Assembly: GCA_040768665.1 (NCBI GenBank)
Contig: JAXGMN010000078.1
Location: forward strand, 1-45,511
From: JABWBD01 sp040768665
Lineage (GTDB): Bacteria; Planctomycetota; Planctomycetia; Pirellulales; Thermoguttaceae
Reading direction: 5' to 3'
Length of the DNA stretch: 45,511 nucleotides
Part shown: piece by piece, positions 37,201 through 45,511 of the stretch
Layout: every line of letters begins with the position of its first letter
How positions within the stretch are numbered: the stretch's first letter is position 1
The notes under the pieces: generated by a model
Told to the model about the DNA's origin: nothing
Seen by the model: only the letters and a program-made list of their open reading frames with translations
Database searches by the model: none
Made by a program: the position numbers and the translations under genes

Positions 37201-37312
37201 GACCACGCGTCCGACCGGGCCTACGGTGTGCTGGCGGAGTTGAATACCCAGCCGCGGACCGCCTACCTGGCCAAGATCCGCAATCCCAACCCGGAGCTCG
37301 AAGCCGCCCCCC

Positions 37313-37338
<26 letters not shown>
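34264..37338 (+). CDS. actB: Alternative complex III fused molybdopterin-type / iron-sulfur subunit (ActB)
   Basis: The protein has 1024 residues from the ATG at 34264. The open frame extends further upstream (34189) through the 7-bp repeat and over the actA end, so the start is uncertain. A Tat-type motif, GVSRRRWLQLMGASLTLASV, lies near residue 60. The N-terminal ~750 residues resemble the MopB fold without Mo ligands or an N-terminal cluster, as in other ActB proteins. The C-terminal part binds iron-sulfur clusters: CIGCNACVVACQAE (from Cys786), CQHCENAPCEQVCP, CVGTRYCSNNCPYK and CTYCVQRI...ACQQACP. Family knowledge gives three 4Fe-4S and one 3Fe-4S. It overlaps actC by 26 bp. Confidence 0.92.
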
Positions 37339-38794
<1,456 letters not shown>

Positions 38795-38803
38795 GAATCG
38801 ACT

Positions 38804-40027
38804 ATGGCTGAAAAGGAACCCTCGATCGCCGATGCACCGGGCGGAACTGTCGCCGCCGTGGTTGCAGAGTTCCCCGGCCCGGACGAACTGGTGGAAGCCG
38901 CTTCCCGGGTCCGCGACGCCGGCTATCGCTATTGGGACACCCATACGCCTTATCCGATCCACGGCATGGACCATGCGATGGGCATCCGGCCCACGATCCT
39001 GCCGTGGATGGTTCTCGCCGGGGGGATCGCCGGTGCGGCGGCCGCCCTGTTGATGCAGTGGTGGATGAATGCCGTCGATTACCCCTATATCGTCAGCGGC
39101 AAACCGCTATTCAGCCTGCCGGCGTTCATCCCGGTGACGTTTGAACTGATCGTACTGTTTGCCGCGCTGACCGCGTTTCTCGGAGTCTTGGCTCTCAACC
39201 AACTCCCGCAGCTCTGGCACCCGGTTTTCCAGAGCCGCCGGTTCGCTCGGGCGACGACCGACGGTTTTTTCCTGTCGATCGAAGCGCGCGATTCGAAGTT
39301 CGATGAGACCGCCGTGCGCGGCTTGCTCGAATCGGCCGGGGCGGTGGGAATCGACGTTTGCCGAATGCCGGGCACTGGGCGGGAGGTCCCTACCGGCATC
39401 TACTGGGGATTGGCCGTGGCCGCCGTGCTGGCGATCCTGCCGCCGTTGGGCGTGGCCTGGTATCGTTCCGGCGCGAAGAAACTCCCGAGGATCCACCCGG
39501 TGCTCGATATGGACGTGCAGCCGAAATATCGAGCCCAGGCCTTCAGCCCGATGTTTCCCGGCGGACAGGCGAGCCGCCCGCCCGTGCCGGGAACGATCGC
39601 CCGCAATGAGATTGAAGACGACCCGGCGCTCTACCTGGGCAAGGTCGGCGAGCAGTGGGCCGGCCAGTTCCCGATCCGCGTGAGCCTGGAGGCCATGGAG
39701 CGCGGACAGCGCGGGTTCAATATCTATTGCGCGCCGTGCCATGGGCTGACGGGCGAGGGCGACGGAATGGTCGCCCAACGCGCGACACAGAGGGCCGAGG
39801 CGAACTGGGTGCCGCCGCTGTCGCTCCACGCCGAACCCGTCCGTGCGCAACCGGTCGGCCAGTTGTACGGCACGGTGACCAACGGGATCCGGACCATGCC
39901 GCCGTACGCTTCGCAGATTTCCGTGGAAGACCGGTGGGCGATTGTGATGTACGTCAAGGCGCTGCAGCGGAGCCAGAACGCGACGCTTGAGGACGTGCCG
40001 GCGGAAATGAAAGAACGATTGCGATGA
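38804..40027 (+). CDS. actDE: Alternative complex III fused ActD-ActE (DUF3341 plus monohaem cytochrome c)
   Basis: The protein has 407 residues. The N-terminal part (~1-175) is ActD: FPGPDELVEAASRVRDAGYR, YWDTHTPYPIHGMDHAMGI, then two membrane helices around GIAGAAAALLMQWWM and ELIVLFAALTAFLGVLALNQ. A third helix (IYWGLAVAAVLAILPPLGVA) leads into an ActE-like cytochrome c with CAPCH (Cys309) and a likely distal Met in GIRTMPPYASQ. In several organisms actD and actE are separate genes; here they form one polypeptide with no stop between. The haem part faces the periplasm. Confidence 0.92.
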   Translation: MAEKEPSIADAPGGTVAAVVAEFPGPDELVEAASRVRDAGYRYWDTHTPYPIHGMDHAMGIRPTILPWMVLAGGIAGAAAALLMQWWMNAVDYPYIVSGKPLFSLPAFIPVTFELIVLFAALTAFLGVLALNQLPQLWHPVFQSRRFARATTDGFFLSIEARDSKFDETAVRGLLESAGAVGIDVCRMPGTGREVPTGIYWGLAVAAVLAILPPLGVAWYRSGAKKLPRIHPVLDMDVQPKYRAQAFSPMFPGGQASRPPVPGTIARNEIEDDPALYLGKVGEQWAGQFPIRVSLEAMERGQRGFNIYCAPCHGLTGEGDGMVAQRATQRAEANWVPPLSLHAEPVRAQPVGQLYGTVTNGIRTMPPYASQISVEDRWAIVMYVKALQRSQNATLEDVPAEMKERLR

Positions 40028-40044
40028 GAGGTTAGGTATCCGTG

Positions 40045-41274
40045 ATGCGACCCAGTGCGACTCCGCTGATCTTCGACGACCGCGTCGATCTTGGCCCGAC
40101 CGGGTCCCGCGCTTTTTCGCTGCTTGGCGTGGTGGGGCTGGCGGCGATGGCCATCGGTGTGGGACTCGGCGCGTTCCGCGGCGACGGCTTCGCCTACTTT
40201 TTTCACTCCTACCTGACGAATTACGTGTTCGTCCTCAGTATCGCCCTGGGGGCGTTGTTTTTCGTCCTCATCCAGCATGCCACGCGCGCCGGCTGGAGTG
40301 TGGCGGTGCGCCGGATCTCGGAGATCCTGGCCGCGAACGTTCCCGTGCTGCTGGTGCTGTTTCTGCCGATCCTCGTGCCGATCCTCCTGGGCAACCACGT
40401 CCTGTATGAGTGGACCGATCCCGCGGCCGTCGCCGGGGACCATCTCCTCGAGCACAAAAGGCCGTATCTGAACGTGCCGTTTTTCGGGGTCCGCTGTGTC
40501 CTCTACTTCGCCGTATGGTGGCTGCTGGCCCGCTTCTTCCTCGGCCGGTCGCTCCGGCAGGACGAGTCGGGAGATGTTTCGCTGACGACCGGCATGGAAC
40601 GGTTCTCCGGGCCGGCCCTGCTTCTGTTCGCCGGGACGATCACGTTCGCGGCAATCGACTGGGTAATGTCGCTCGAACCGCGGTGGTTCAGTACGATTTT
40701 CGGCATCTACTACTTCTCCGGCGCCATCGTCGGCGCTACGTCCACCATCGCACTGGTCGCCATGGTCCTGCAGGCGAGCGGGCGGCTGACAATGTCGGTC
40801 ACGACGGAGCACTACCACGACTTGGCAAAGCTCCTTTTCGGCTTCGTCGTCTTTTGGGGCTACATCGCGTTTTCGCAGTACATGCTGATTTGGTACGCGA
40901 ATATTCCGGAAGAGACGGTCTACTACCTTGCTCGCCAGACGGATGGCTGGGCGGGGGTCTCTTTGGCATTGCTGTTCGGGCACTTGTTGATCCCGTTCTT
41001 CGGCCTGCTGCCGCGCGCGGTCAAACGGCGCAAGGGCCCCTTGGCGTTCTGGTGCGTCTGGCTGCTGCTGTTTCACTGGGTCGACATGTATTGGCTGGTC
41101 ATGCCCAACTACGCCGTCGATGCCGGCCCGCCGCTGACGCTGATCGATCCGCTCCTCCTGGTCGGACTCGGGGCCTTGTACCTCGCCAGTGCCGTACGGG
41201 TCGCCGGCAACCGGGCTCTGGTTCCCGTGAAAGATCCACGCCTCGGCGAGTCGCTGGCGTTCGAGAATTTCTAG
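40045..41274 (+). CDS. actF: Alternative complex III second membrane subunit (ActF)
   Basis: The protein has 409 residues from the ATG at 40045 (a GTG stands directly before it). Like ActC it has about ten membrane helices, with FAYFFHSYLTNYVFVLSIAL, LGALFFVLIQHATRAGW, AIDWVMSLEPRWFSTIFGIY and FWGYIAFSQYMLIWYANIPE among the clearest. The IDWVMSLEP...STIFG and FSQYMLIWYANIPEE patterns are standard for ActF. It lacks cofactor motifs and forms the membrane scaffold, with ActC as the quinol site. A small membrane protein follows after 17 bp. Confidence 0.93.
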   Translation: MRPSATPLIFDDRVDLGPTGSRAFSLLGVVGLAAMAIGVGLGAFRGDGFAYFFHSYLTNYVFVLSIALGALFFVLIQHATRAGWSVAVRRISEILAANVPVLLVLFLPILVPILLGNHVLYEWTDPAAVAGDHLLEHKRPYLNVPFFGVRCVLYFAVWWLLARFFLGRSLRQDESGDVSLTTGMERFSGPALLLFAGTITFAAIDWVMSLEPRWFSTIFGIYYFSGAIVGATSTIALVAMVLQASGRLTMSVTTEHYHDLAKLLFGFVVFWGYIAFSQYMLIWYANIPEETVYYLARQTDGWAGVSLALLFGHLLIPFFGLLPRAVKRRKGPLAFWCVWLLLFHWVDMYWLVMPNYAVDAGPPLTLIDPLLLVGLGALYLASAVRVAGNRALVPVKDPRLGESLAFENF

Positions 41275-41291
41275 CTTCTACGAGGGGGTAC

Positions 41292-41717
41292 ATGACTTCG
41301 CACGAAGACGTCAATACACCGCTCCTGGCCATGATTGGCTTTTTGGGCGCGATCCTCGTCTTTGCGATCATCGTTCTGCTTACGGTCATTTACTATGCGG
41401 CCGAGGAGCGGGAGGATTACGTTAAGAACATCAATCAGCCGTACACGGATTTGGATAATCTGCTGGCCTCGCAGAGGGCCAAGCTCGTAGAATACCGTTG
41501 GGTGGACCAAAACAAGGAGTTGGTCGCCATTCCGATTGAGCGGGCCATGCAGTTGGTCGTGGCCGAGAGCCGCTCGGCTGCCGATGCGGGGCCTTCTGAC
41601 AAGGGCGGCACGGATTCCGCCGAGACAAAGCCTTCCTCCTCTACCGGGGCAGAAGCAAAGTCCACCCCTCGCGGCGAAACTAGGACCGCACCCGCGGATG
41701 GCGGCCGCAATCCATAG
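41292..41717 (+). CDS. Small membrane protein of the act-cox cluster
   Basis: The protein has 141 residues; GAGGGGGTAC precedes the ATG at 41292. One N-terminal membrane helix (LLAMIGFLGAILVFAIIVLL) is followed by a soluble part with YRWVDQNKELVAIPIERAMQ. The 'AIPI.RAM.LV' pattern recurs, from memory, in small proteins beside cytochrome oxidase genes. The tail (~95-141) is a low-complexity Ser/Thr/Lys/Gly stretch. It has no haem or metal motif. An accessory or assembly role is inferred from position between actF and the SCO gene. Confidence 0.8.
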   Translation: MTSHEDVNTPLLAMIGFLGAILVFAIIVLLTVIYYAAEEREDYVKNINQPYTDLDNLLASQRAKLVEYRWVDQNKELVAIPIERAMQLVVAESRSAADAGPSDKGGTDSAETKPSSSTGAEAKSTPRGETRTAPADGGRNP

Positions 41718-41728
41718 GGGGATATGTA

Positions 41729-42637
41729 ATGACAATTTGCGTAGGCACTTCTGTTTTCGCCCGCCGTCGCGCGGTAGGGTTGTTGGCCCTGCTCGGCGCT
41801 CTGGTTGCGACCTCGTCCGTGCCGGCGCAACGAATGGAAGCCGCGCCGGATGACCTGCAGGACGTCGGAGTCACGGAGCATCTCGACGCGCAGGTGCCGT
41901 TGGATCTCACTTTTTTCGACTCCAGCGGCAAGCGAGTCAGGCTCAAGGAGTTCTTCGACGGACAGCGACCGGTCGTGCTTACGATGAACTATTCGAACTG
42001 TCCGATGCTCTGCAGCCTGCAGCTCAACGGGCTCTTCGAGGGACTACAGGGGCTCGAGTGGGACCTGGGCGAGAATTTCCAGATGATCACCGTGAGCATC
42101 GACCCGAAAGAATCCCCCGAACGGTCGGCCCTGACTAAACAGAAATACCTGAAGATCTACGGCCGGCCCGGCGTCGACGGCGGTTGGCACATGCTCACCG
42201 GCAAAACGGAAAGCATTCGGAAATTGGCCGATACGGTCGGCTTCGGCTACAGCTTCGTTCAAGAGACCCGTGAGTACGCCCATGCCGCCGTGACGTTCAT
42301 TCTGACGCCCGACGGGCGGGTTTCTCGCTACTTGTACGGAATCGAGTACGACCCCCAGACGCTGCGGCTGTCGCTGGTCGAAGCCGCCGATGGGAAAGTG
42401 GGCTCTACGCTCGACCGATTTCTGCTGACCTGCTTCCACTACGACGAGACCAAAGGCCGCTACGGCCCGGCGGCGGTGAAGATCATGCGGCTCGGCGGGG
42501 CCGTCACGATCGTGCTCCTCGGCGGCGTGCTGTTGGCACTCTGGCGAGGCGAGTCGAAGCGATCGGATCAAGCAGCGGGGCCGGAAGCGCCTGTGGAGGA
42601 TGCCGACCGTGATGCCGGGGACCGTGAGAATGCATGA
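41729..42637 (+). CDS. SCO1/SenC-type copper chaperone
   Basis: The protein has 302 residues with a GGGGGAT ribosome site. The N-terminus is a signal peptide (RRRAVGLLALLGALVATSSV). The thioredoxin-like domain has copper ligands Cys91 and Cys95 (NCPMLCSLQLNG) and His185 (REYAHAAVTF). ENFQMITVSIDPKESPERSA is the typical SCO run. A C-terminal membrane helix (RLGGAVTIVLLGGVLLALW) anchors it. It delivers copper to the CuA site of CoxB, encoded next; the two genes overlap by 38 bp. Confidence 0.92.
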   Translation: MTICVGTSVFARRRAVGLLALLGALVATSSVPAQRMEAAPDDLQDVGVTEHLDAQVPLDLTFFDSSGKRVRLKEFFDGQRPVVLTMNYSNCPMLCSLQLNGLFEGLQGLEWDLGENFQMITVSIDPKESPERSALTKQKYLKIYGRPGVDGGWHMLTGKTESIRKLADTVGFGYSFVQETREYAHAAVTFILTPDGRVSRYLYGIEYDPQTLRLSLVEAADGKVGSTLDRFLLTCFHYDETKGRYGPAAVKIMRLGGAVTIVLLGGVLLALWRGESKRSDQAAGPEAPVEDADRDAGDRENA

Positions 42638-43589
42638 CATGATGCTCTTTGCCCAATCGCGCGGCGGCTACTGGCTGCCACCGCCCGACTCGTCCACCGC
42701 TGCCGACGTCGACCGCGTCTTCTATTTCATCCTGGGCGTCTCGACGTTCTTTTTCGTGTTGATCATCGTCCTCATGGCCCTGTTCGTCATCCTTTACCGG
42801 CGGCGCCCCGGGGAGGAGGCGCCCGGCACGGCGAGCCATAACAACGCTCTGGAGCTTACCTGGACCGCCATCCCGGTAGTCCTTGTGGTGATCATGTTCT
42901 ACATGGGGTTCACCACGTATATGGACATCAAGACTTCGCCCCGGCAGGCCTACGATATACGCGTAATCGGGCAGAAATGGAGCTGGGTGTTCAGTTATCC
43001 CAACGGCCATGTTTCGCCCGAACTGCACGTTCCGGTCGACCGCCCCGTACGGCTTACGATGACATCGGAGGACGTGATCCACAGCCTCTTTATACCGGCC
43101 TTCCGCGTGAAGATGGATTTGGTGCCGGGACGCTACACCACGACCTGGTTCCACCCGCTGCGAGCCGGAACCTACGACCTGTATTGTGCCGAGTATTGTG
43201 GAACCGGGCATTCCGACATGCTATCGAAGGTGATCGTCCACGAGCCGGGAGAATTCGAGGTCTGGCTGGAAGAGGCGGCCAATATCCTGGAGCGGATGAC
43301 GCCGGTCGAGGCCGGTGCCGAGTTGACCCGCCGCCATGGTTGCCTGACCTGCCACAGCACCGACGGCACCGCCAAGGTCGGCCCCAGCTTCAAGGGCGTC
43401 TACGGCGAGACACACACGTTTACAGACGGCACGTCGGCCGAGGTCGACGACAACTACATCCGACAGTCGATCCTCGAACCGATGGCCAAGATCCGGCAGG
43501 GCTATCAGCCGGTGATGCCGACGTACAAGGGACGACTCAAGGATCAGGAAATCACGGCAATCATCGAATACATTAAGTCACTCCAATAG
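42600..43589 (+). CDS. coxB: Cytochrome c oxidase subunit II with CuA and cytochrome c domain
   Basis: The protein has 329 residues from the longest start; ATGs at 42612 and 42630 are also possible because GGAGG abuts the first one. Two membrane helices (~40-100: VFYFILGVSTFFFVLIIVLM, WTAIPVVLVVIMFYMGF) precede the cupredoxin domain: QKWSWVFSYPNG, His161 (DVIHSLFIPAF) and CAEYCGTGHSDM (Cys196, Cys200, His204, Met207). A C-terminal cytochrome c with CLTCH (Cys248) makes it caa3-type. The oxidase can therefore take electrons directly from alternative complex III without a free cytochrome. A palindromic repeat lies just after the stop. Confidence 0.95.
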   Translation: MPTVMPGTVRMHDMMLFAQSRGGYWLPPPDSSTAADVDRVFYFILGVSTFFFVLIIVLMALFVILYRRRPGEEAPGTASHNNALELTWTAIPVVLVVIMFYMGFTTYMDIKTSPRQAYDIRVIGQKWSWVFSYPNGHVSPELHVPVDRPVRLTMTSEDVIHSLFIPAFRVKMDLVPGRYTTTWFHPLRAGTYDLYCAEYCGTGHSDMLSKVIVHEPGEFEVWLEEAANILERMTPVEAGAELTRRHGCLTCHSTDGTAKVGPSFKGVYGETHTFTDGTSAEVDDNYIRQSILEPMAKIRQGYQPVMPTYKGRLKDQEITAIIEYIKSLQ

Positions 43590-43611
43590 GCAAACGGGAG
43601 CCTCATCGAAT

Positions 43612-43736
43612 CGTTTAACCGCAGTGCCCAACGGGCCGCGCGGGTCAGCCATCCCGGACCGCCCTCGCGCCGCCCCGTGCTTGATTCCGCGTTGTCTCCC
43701 GGTTCAACGCGGCCCGTTGGGCACTGCGGCTAAACG
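43612..43736. repeat. 125-bp palindromic element between coxB and coxA
   Basis: The left arm (43612-43640, starting CGTTTAACCGCAGTGCCC) and right arm (43708-43736) are 29-bp inverted copies with one mismatch. The 67-bp loop is GC-rich and has no gene. It is unrelated in sequence to the other palindromes of the window. The size and near-perfect arms suggest a MITE- or REP-type insertion, recent enough to keep its arms. It sits inside the oxidase operon and could form a very large RNA hairpin between coxB and coxA. Confidence 0.85.
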
Positions 43737-43781
43737 ACGGCTCGCCGGCGCACGAATCCATTACCGACCGAGGTTCCGCCG

Positions 43782-45470
43782 ATGTCCGATCTCGATACCG
43801 AAATCCGCGCACCCGCCTCCGTGGTGACGCATACGGACAACTATCTCACTCATGCCCGCGGGTTTTGGTCCTGGGCGCTGACGCTCGACCACAAGCGGAT
43901 CGGGGTGATGTACCTGATTTCGATCGTGGCGTCGTTCTTTCTCGGCGGGCTGTTCGCCGAACTGGTCCGGACCGAGCTGATCAGCCCGGGCCGCACGATC
44001 ATGGGCAAAGACATGTACAACCAGGTCTTTACCCTCCATGGGGCCGTGATGGTCTTCCTGTTCATCATCCCCGGCATCCCGGCGGCGCTGGGCAATTTCA
44101 TCCTGCCGATCATGCTCGGGGCGAAGGACGTGGCCTTTCCACGGCTGAACCTGGCCAGCTATTACCTCTGGGTCATCGGGGCCGTCTTCTTCGTCTTCGT
44201 GCTCGTGTTCGGCGGGCTGGATACCGGCTGGACGTTTTACACGCCCTACAGCACCACCACGGATACACGAGTCGTCCTGGCCGTCACCGGGGCATTCATC
44301 CTCGGGTTCAGCTCGATCTTCACCGGGATGAACTTCATCGCTACGATCCACATGCTCCGCCCGCCCGGGATGACCTGGTTCCGGCTGCCGCTGTTTCTCT
44401 GGGCCCTTTACGCCACCGCCTTGATCCAGGTCCTGGCCACGCCGGTGCTCGGCATTACGCTGTTTCTCGTCGGCGTGGAGCGGCTCTTGGGGCTGGGCAT
44501 CTTCGATCCCAAGCTCGGCGGCGATCCGGTGCTCTTCCAGCACTTCTTCTGGTTCTATTCGCACCCGGCCGTCTACATCATGATCCTGCCGGGAATGGGA
44601 ATCATCAGCGAGGTGATCTCCGTGTTCAGCCGGAAACATATCTTCGGCTACAAGTTCATCGCCGTCAGCAGCATCGCCATTGCCTTGTTGGGCTTTCTGG
44701 TCTGGGGACACCACATGTTCACCAGCGGGCAATCGAAGCTGGCGAGCGTCATCTTCAGCGCCCTGACCTTCAGCGTCTCGATCCCATCGGCCATCAAGGT
44801 CTTCAACTGGCTGGCCACGATGTACAAGGGCTCGATCGCCCTTTTGACGCCGATGCTCTACGCCCTCACGTTCATCTTCCTGTTCGGTATCGGCGGCCTG
44901 ACGGGGCTGTTTCTCGGAGCCCTGGCTACGGACGTCCATCTGCACGACACCTACTTCATCGTCGCCCATTTCCATTACGTGATGGTCGGCGGCACGCTGA
45001 GCGCGTTTCTCGCGGGCATCCACTACTGGTGGCCCAAGATCACCGGGCGCATGTACAGCGAGTTCTGGGGCCGGATCGGGGCCCTCCTGGTGTTCGTCGG
45101 GTTCAACCTCACGTTCTTCCCGCAGTTCGCGCTGGGCAGCCAGGGCATGCCGCGACGGTATTACGACTACAAGGAGATGCTCGGCGAACACCCTGAGTTC
45201 CACGGATATCACTTCCTTTCGACGCTCGGCTCCTACATGCTCGGGATCGCGCTTGTGATCGTGATGGTCTACCTGATCGCCTCGCTGTTCAAAGGCCGCC
45301 GGGCGGTGGCGAACCCATGGGGCGGGGCAACTTTGGAATGGCAGTGCAGCTCGCCGCCGCCGCACGACAATTTCCCGGTGCAACCCCACGTGGGCGATCC
45401 CTACGCCGTTCGGGATTTTCGCTACGACGCGACCGCCGGCGGCTACGTTCGCAAGACCGATATCGCGTAA
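43782..45470 (+). CDS. coxA: Cytochrome c oxidase subunit I (A2-type haem-copper oxidase)
   Basis: The protein has 562 residues with twelve or so membrane helices. Ligands are clear: His86 (TLHGAVMVF, haem a), His261 with Tyr265 (WFYSHPAVYIMILPG, CuB and the cross-linked Tyr), His310 and His311 (WGHHMF, CuB), His396 (haem a3) and His398 (haem a) in FIVAHFHYVM. Tyr259-Ser260 replace the Glu of A1 enzymes, which marks the A2 subfamily. The C-terminal tail ends SSPPPHDNFPV...KTDIA. It reduces O2 and pumps protons. Subunits III and IV are expected downstream, beyond the window. Confidence 0.96.
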   Translation: MSDLDTEIRAPASVVTHTDNYLTHARGFWSWALTLDHKRIGVMYLISIVASFFLGGLFAELVRTELISPGRTIMGKDMYNQVFTLHGAVMVFLFIIPGIPAALGNFILPIMLGAKDVAFPRLNLASYYLWVIGAVFFVFVLVFGGLDTGWTFYTPYSTTTDTRVVLAVTGAFILGFSSIFTGMNFIATIHMLRPPGMTWFRLPLFLWALYATALIQVLATPVLGITLFLVGVERLLGLGIFDPKLGGDPVLFQHFFWFYSHPAVYIMILPGMGIISEVISVFSRKHIFGYKFIAVSSIAIALLGFLVWGHHMFTSGQSKLASVIFSALTFSVSIPSAIKVFNWLATMYKGSIALLTPMLYALTFIFLFGIGGLTGLFLGALATDVHLHDTYFIVAHFHYVMVGGTLSAFLAGIHYWWPKITGRMYSEFWGRIGALLVFVGFNLTFFPQFALGSQGMPRRYYDYKEMLGEHPEFHGYHFLSTLGSYMLGIALVIVMVYLIASLFKGRRAVANPWGGATLEWQCSSPPPHDNFPVQPHVGDPYAVRDFRYDATAGGYVRKTDIA

Positions 45471-45483
45471 ACAGTATTCTGAT

Positions 45484-45511
45484 GAAAAAGGGGACTGGCT
45501 CCGCAAAACCC
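45484..45511. repeat. Palindromic repeat, GGGGACTGGCTC family, copy 3 (cut by window end)
   Basis: The last 28 bases contain AAAAAGGGGACTGGCTCCG, the same inner core as 2761-2858 and 30447-30547. The return arm lies outside the window. It begins 14 bp after the coxA stop, so a full element here may act as a terminator or split coxA from the next gene. Confidence 0.65.

Noticed and set aside
43761..45506. Minus-strand frame of 581 codons
   Set aside because: It is antisense to coxA and rich in Asp/Glu/Arg/His, as expected opposite hydrophobic membrane codons.

Overview
The window looks like a chromosomal piece of a planctomycete, probably related to Pirellulales. The evidence is the high GC content, two exported proteins with LEPR-XLL-type N-termini (R..fEqLE.RtlL), a PEP-CTERM protein, dockerin-like EF-hand pairs, and an alternative complex III / caa3 oxidase cluster of planctomycete type. 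I recognised no rRNA, tRNA, CRISPR array or complete insertion sequence. Family names come from recalled motifs; no database search was run.

Region 1 (1-9.5 kb): a partial exported FAD-dependent oxidoreductase on the minus strand, a beta-barrel-like outer membrane protein, a small minus-strand ORF whose 3' half runs antisense into the barrel gene, and a 1450-residue surface protein with two retropepsin-like D-T-G-A lobes, four Calx-beta-like repeats and a dockerin-like C-terminus. A convergent PEP-CTERM protein follows.

Region 2 (9.5-23.5 kb): one giant minus-strand surface-protein gene split into two overlapping reading frames by a one-base frameshift near 15.5 kb. Repaired, it would encode about 4664 residues. 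The N-terminal part carries a complete papain-like cysteine protease, a TolB-like propeller, a HExxH metalloprotease and a trypsin-like serine protease, separated by SdrD-B-like and lectin-like modules. The C-terminal part carries a beta-helix, a GEVED-type domain, an eleven-unit Gly-rich solenoid and the same roughly 230-residue dockerin-like module found on the retropepsin-like protein 2 kb away.

Region 3 (23.5-33.1 kb): a BrnT-like toxin / XRE antitoxin pair with its own promoter, then a compact cluster that looks like a peptide-ligation pathway: LMW-phosphatase-like protein, C39-like peptidase, RimK-like ATP-grasp ligase, GCS2-type carboxylate-amine ligase and N-formylglutamate-amidohydrolase-like protein. 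A DUF4261 protein, a bacterial SET-domain protein, a YceH-like protein and a membrane-anchored coiled-coil protein follow.

Region 4 (33.5-45.5 kb): the respiratory operon actA-actB-actC-actDE-actF, a small membrane protein, a SCO1-type copper chaperone, coxB (CuA plus cytochrome c) and coxA (A2-type, YSHP). Electrons would pass from quinol through alternative complex III to the caa3 oxidase. Several intergenic palindromic elements of at least three families, and a 7-bp tandem repeat, sit between genes, including inside this operon.
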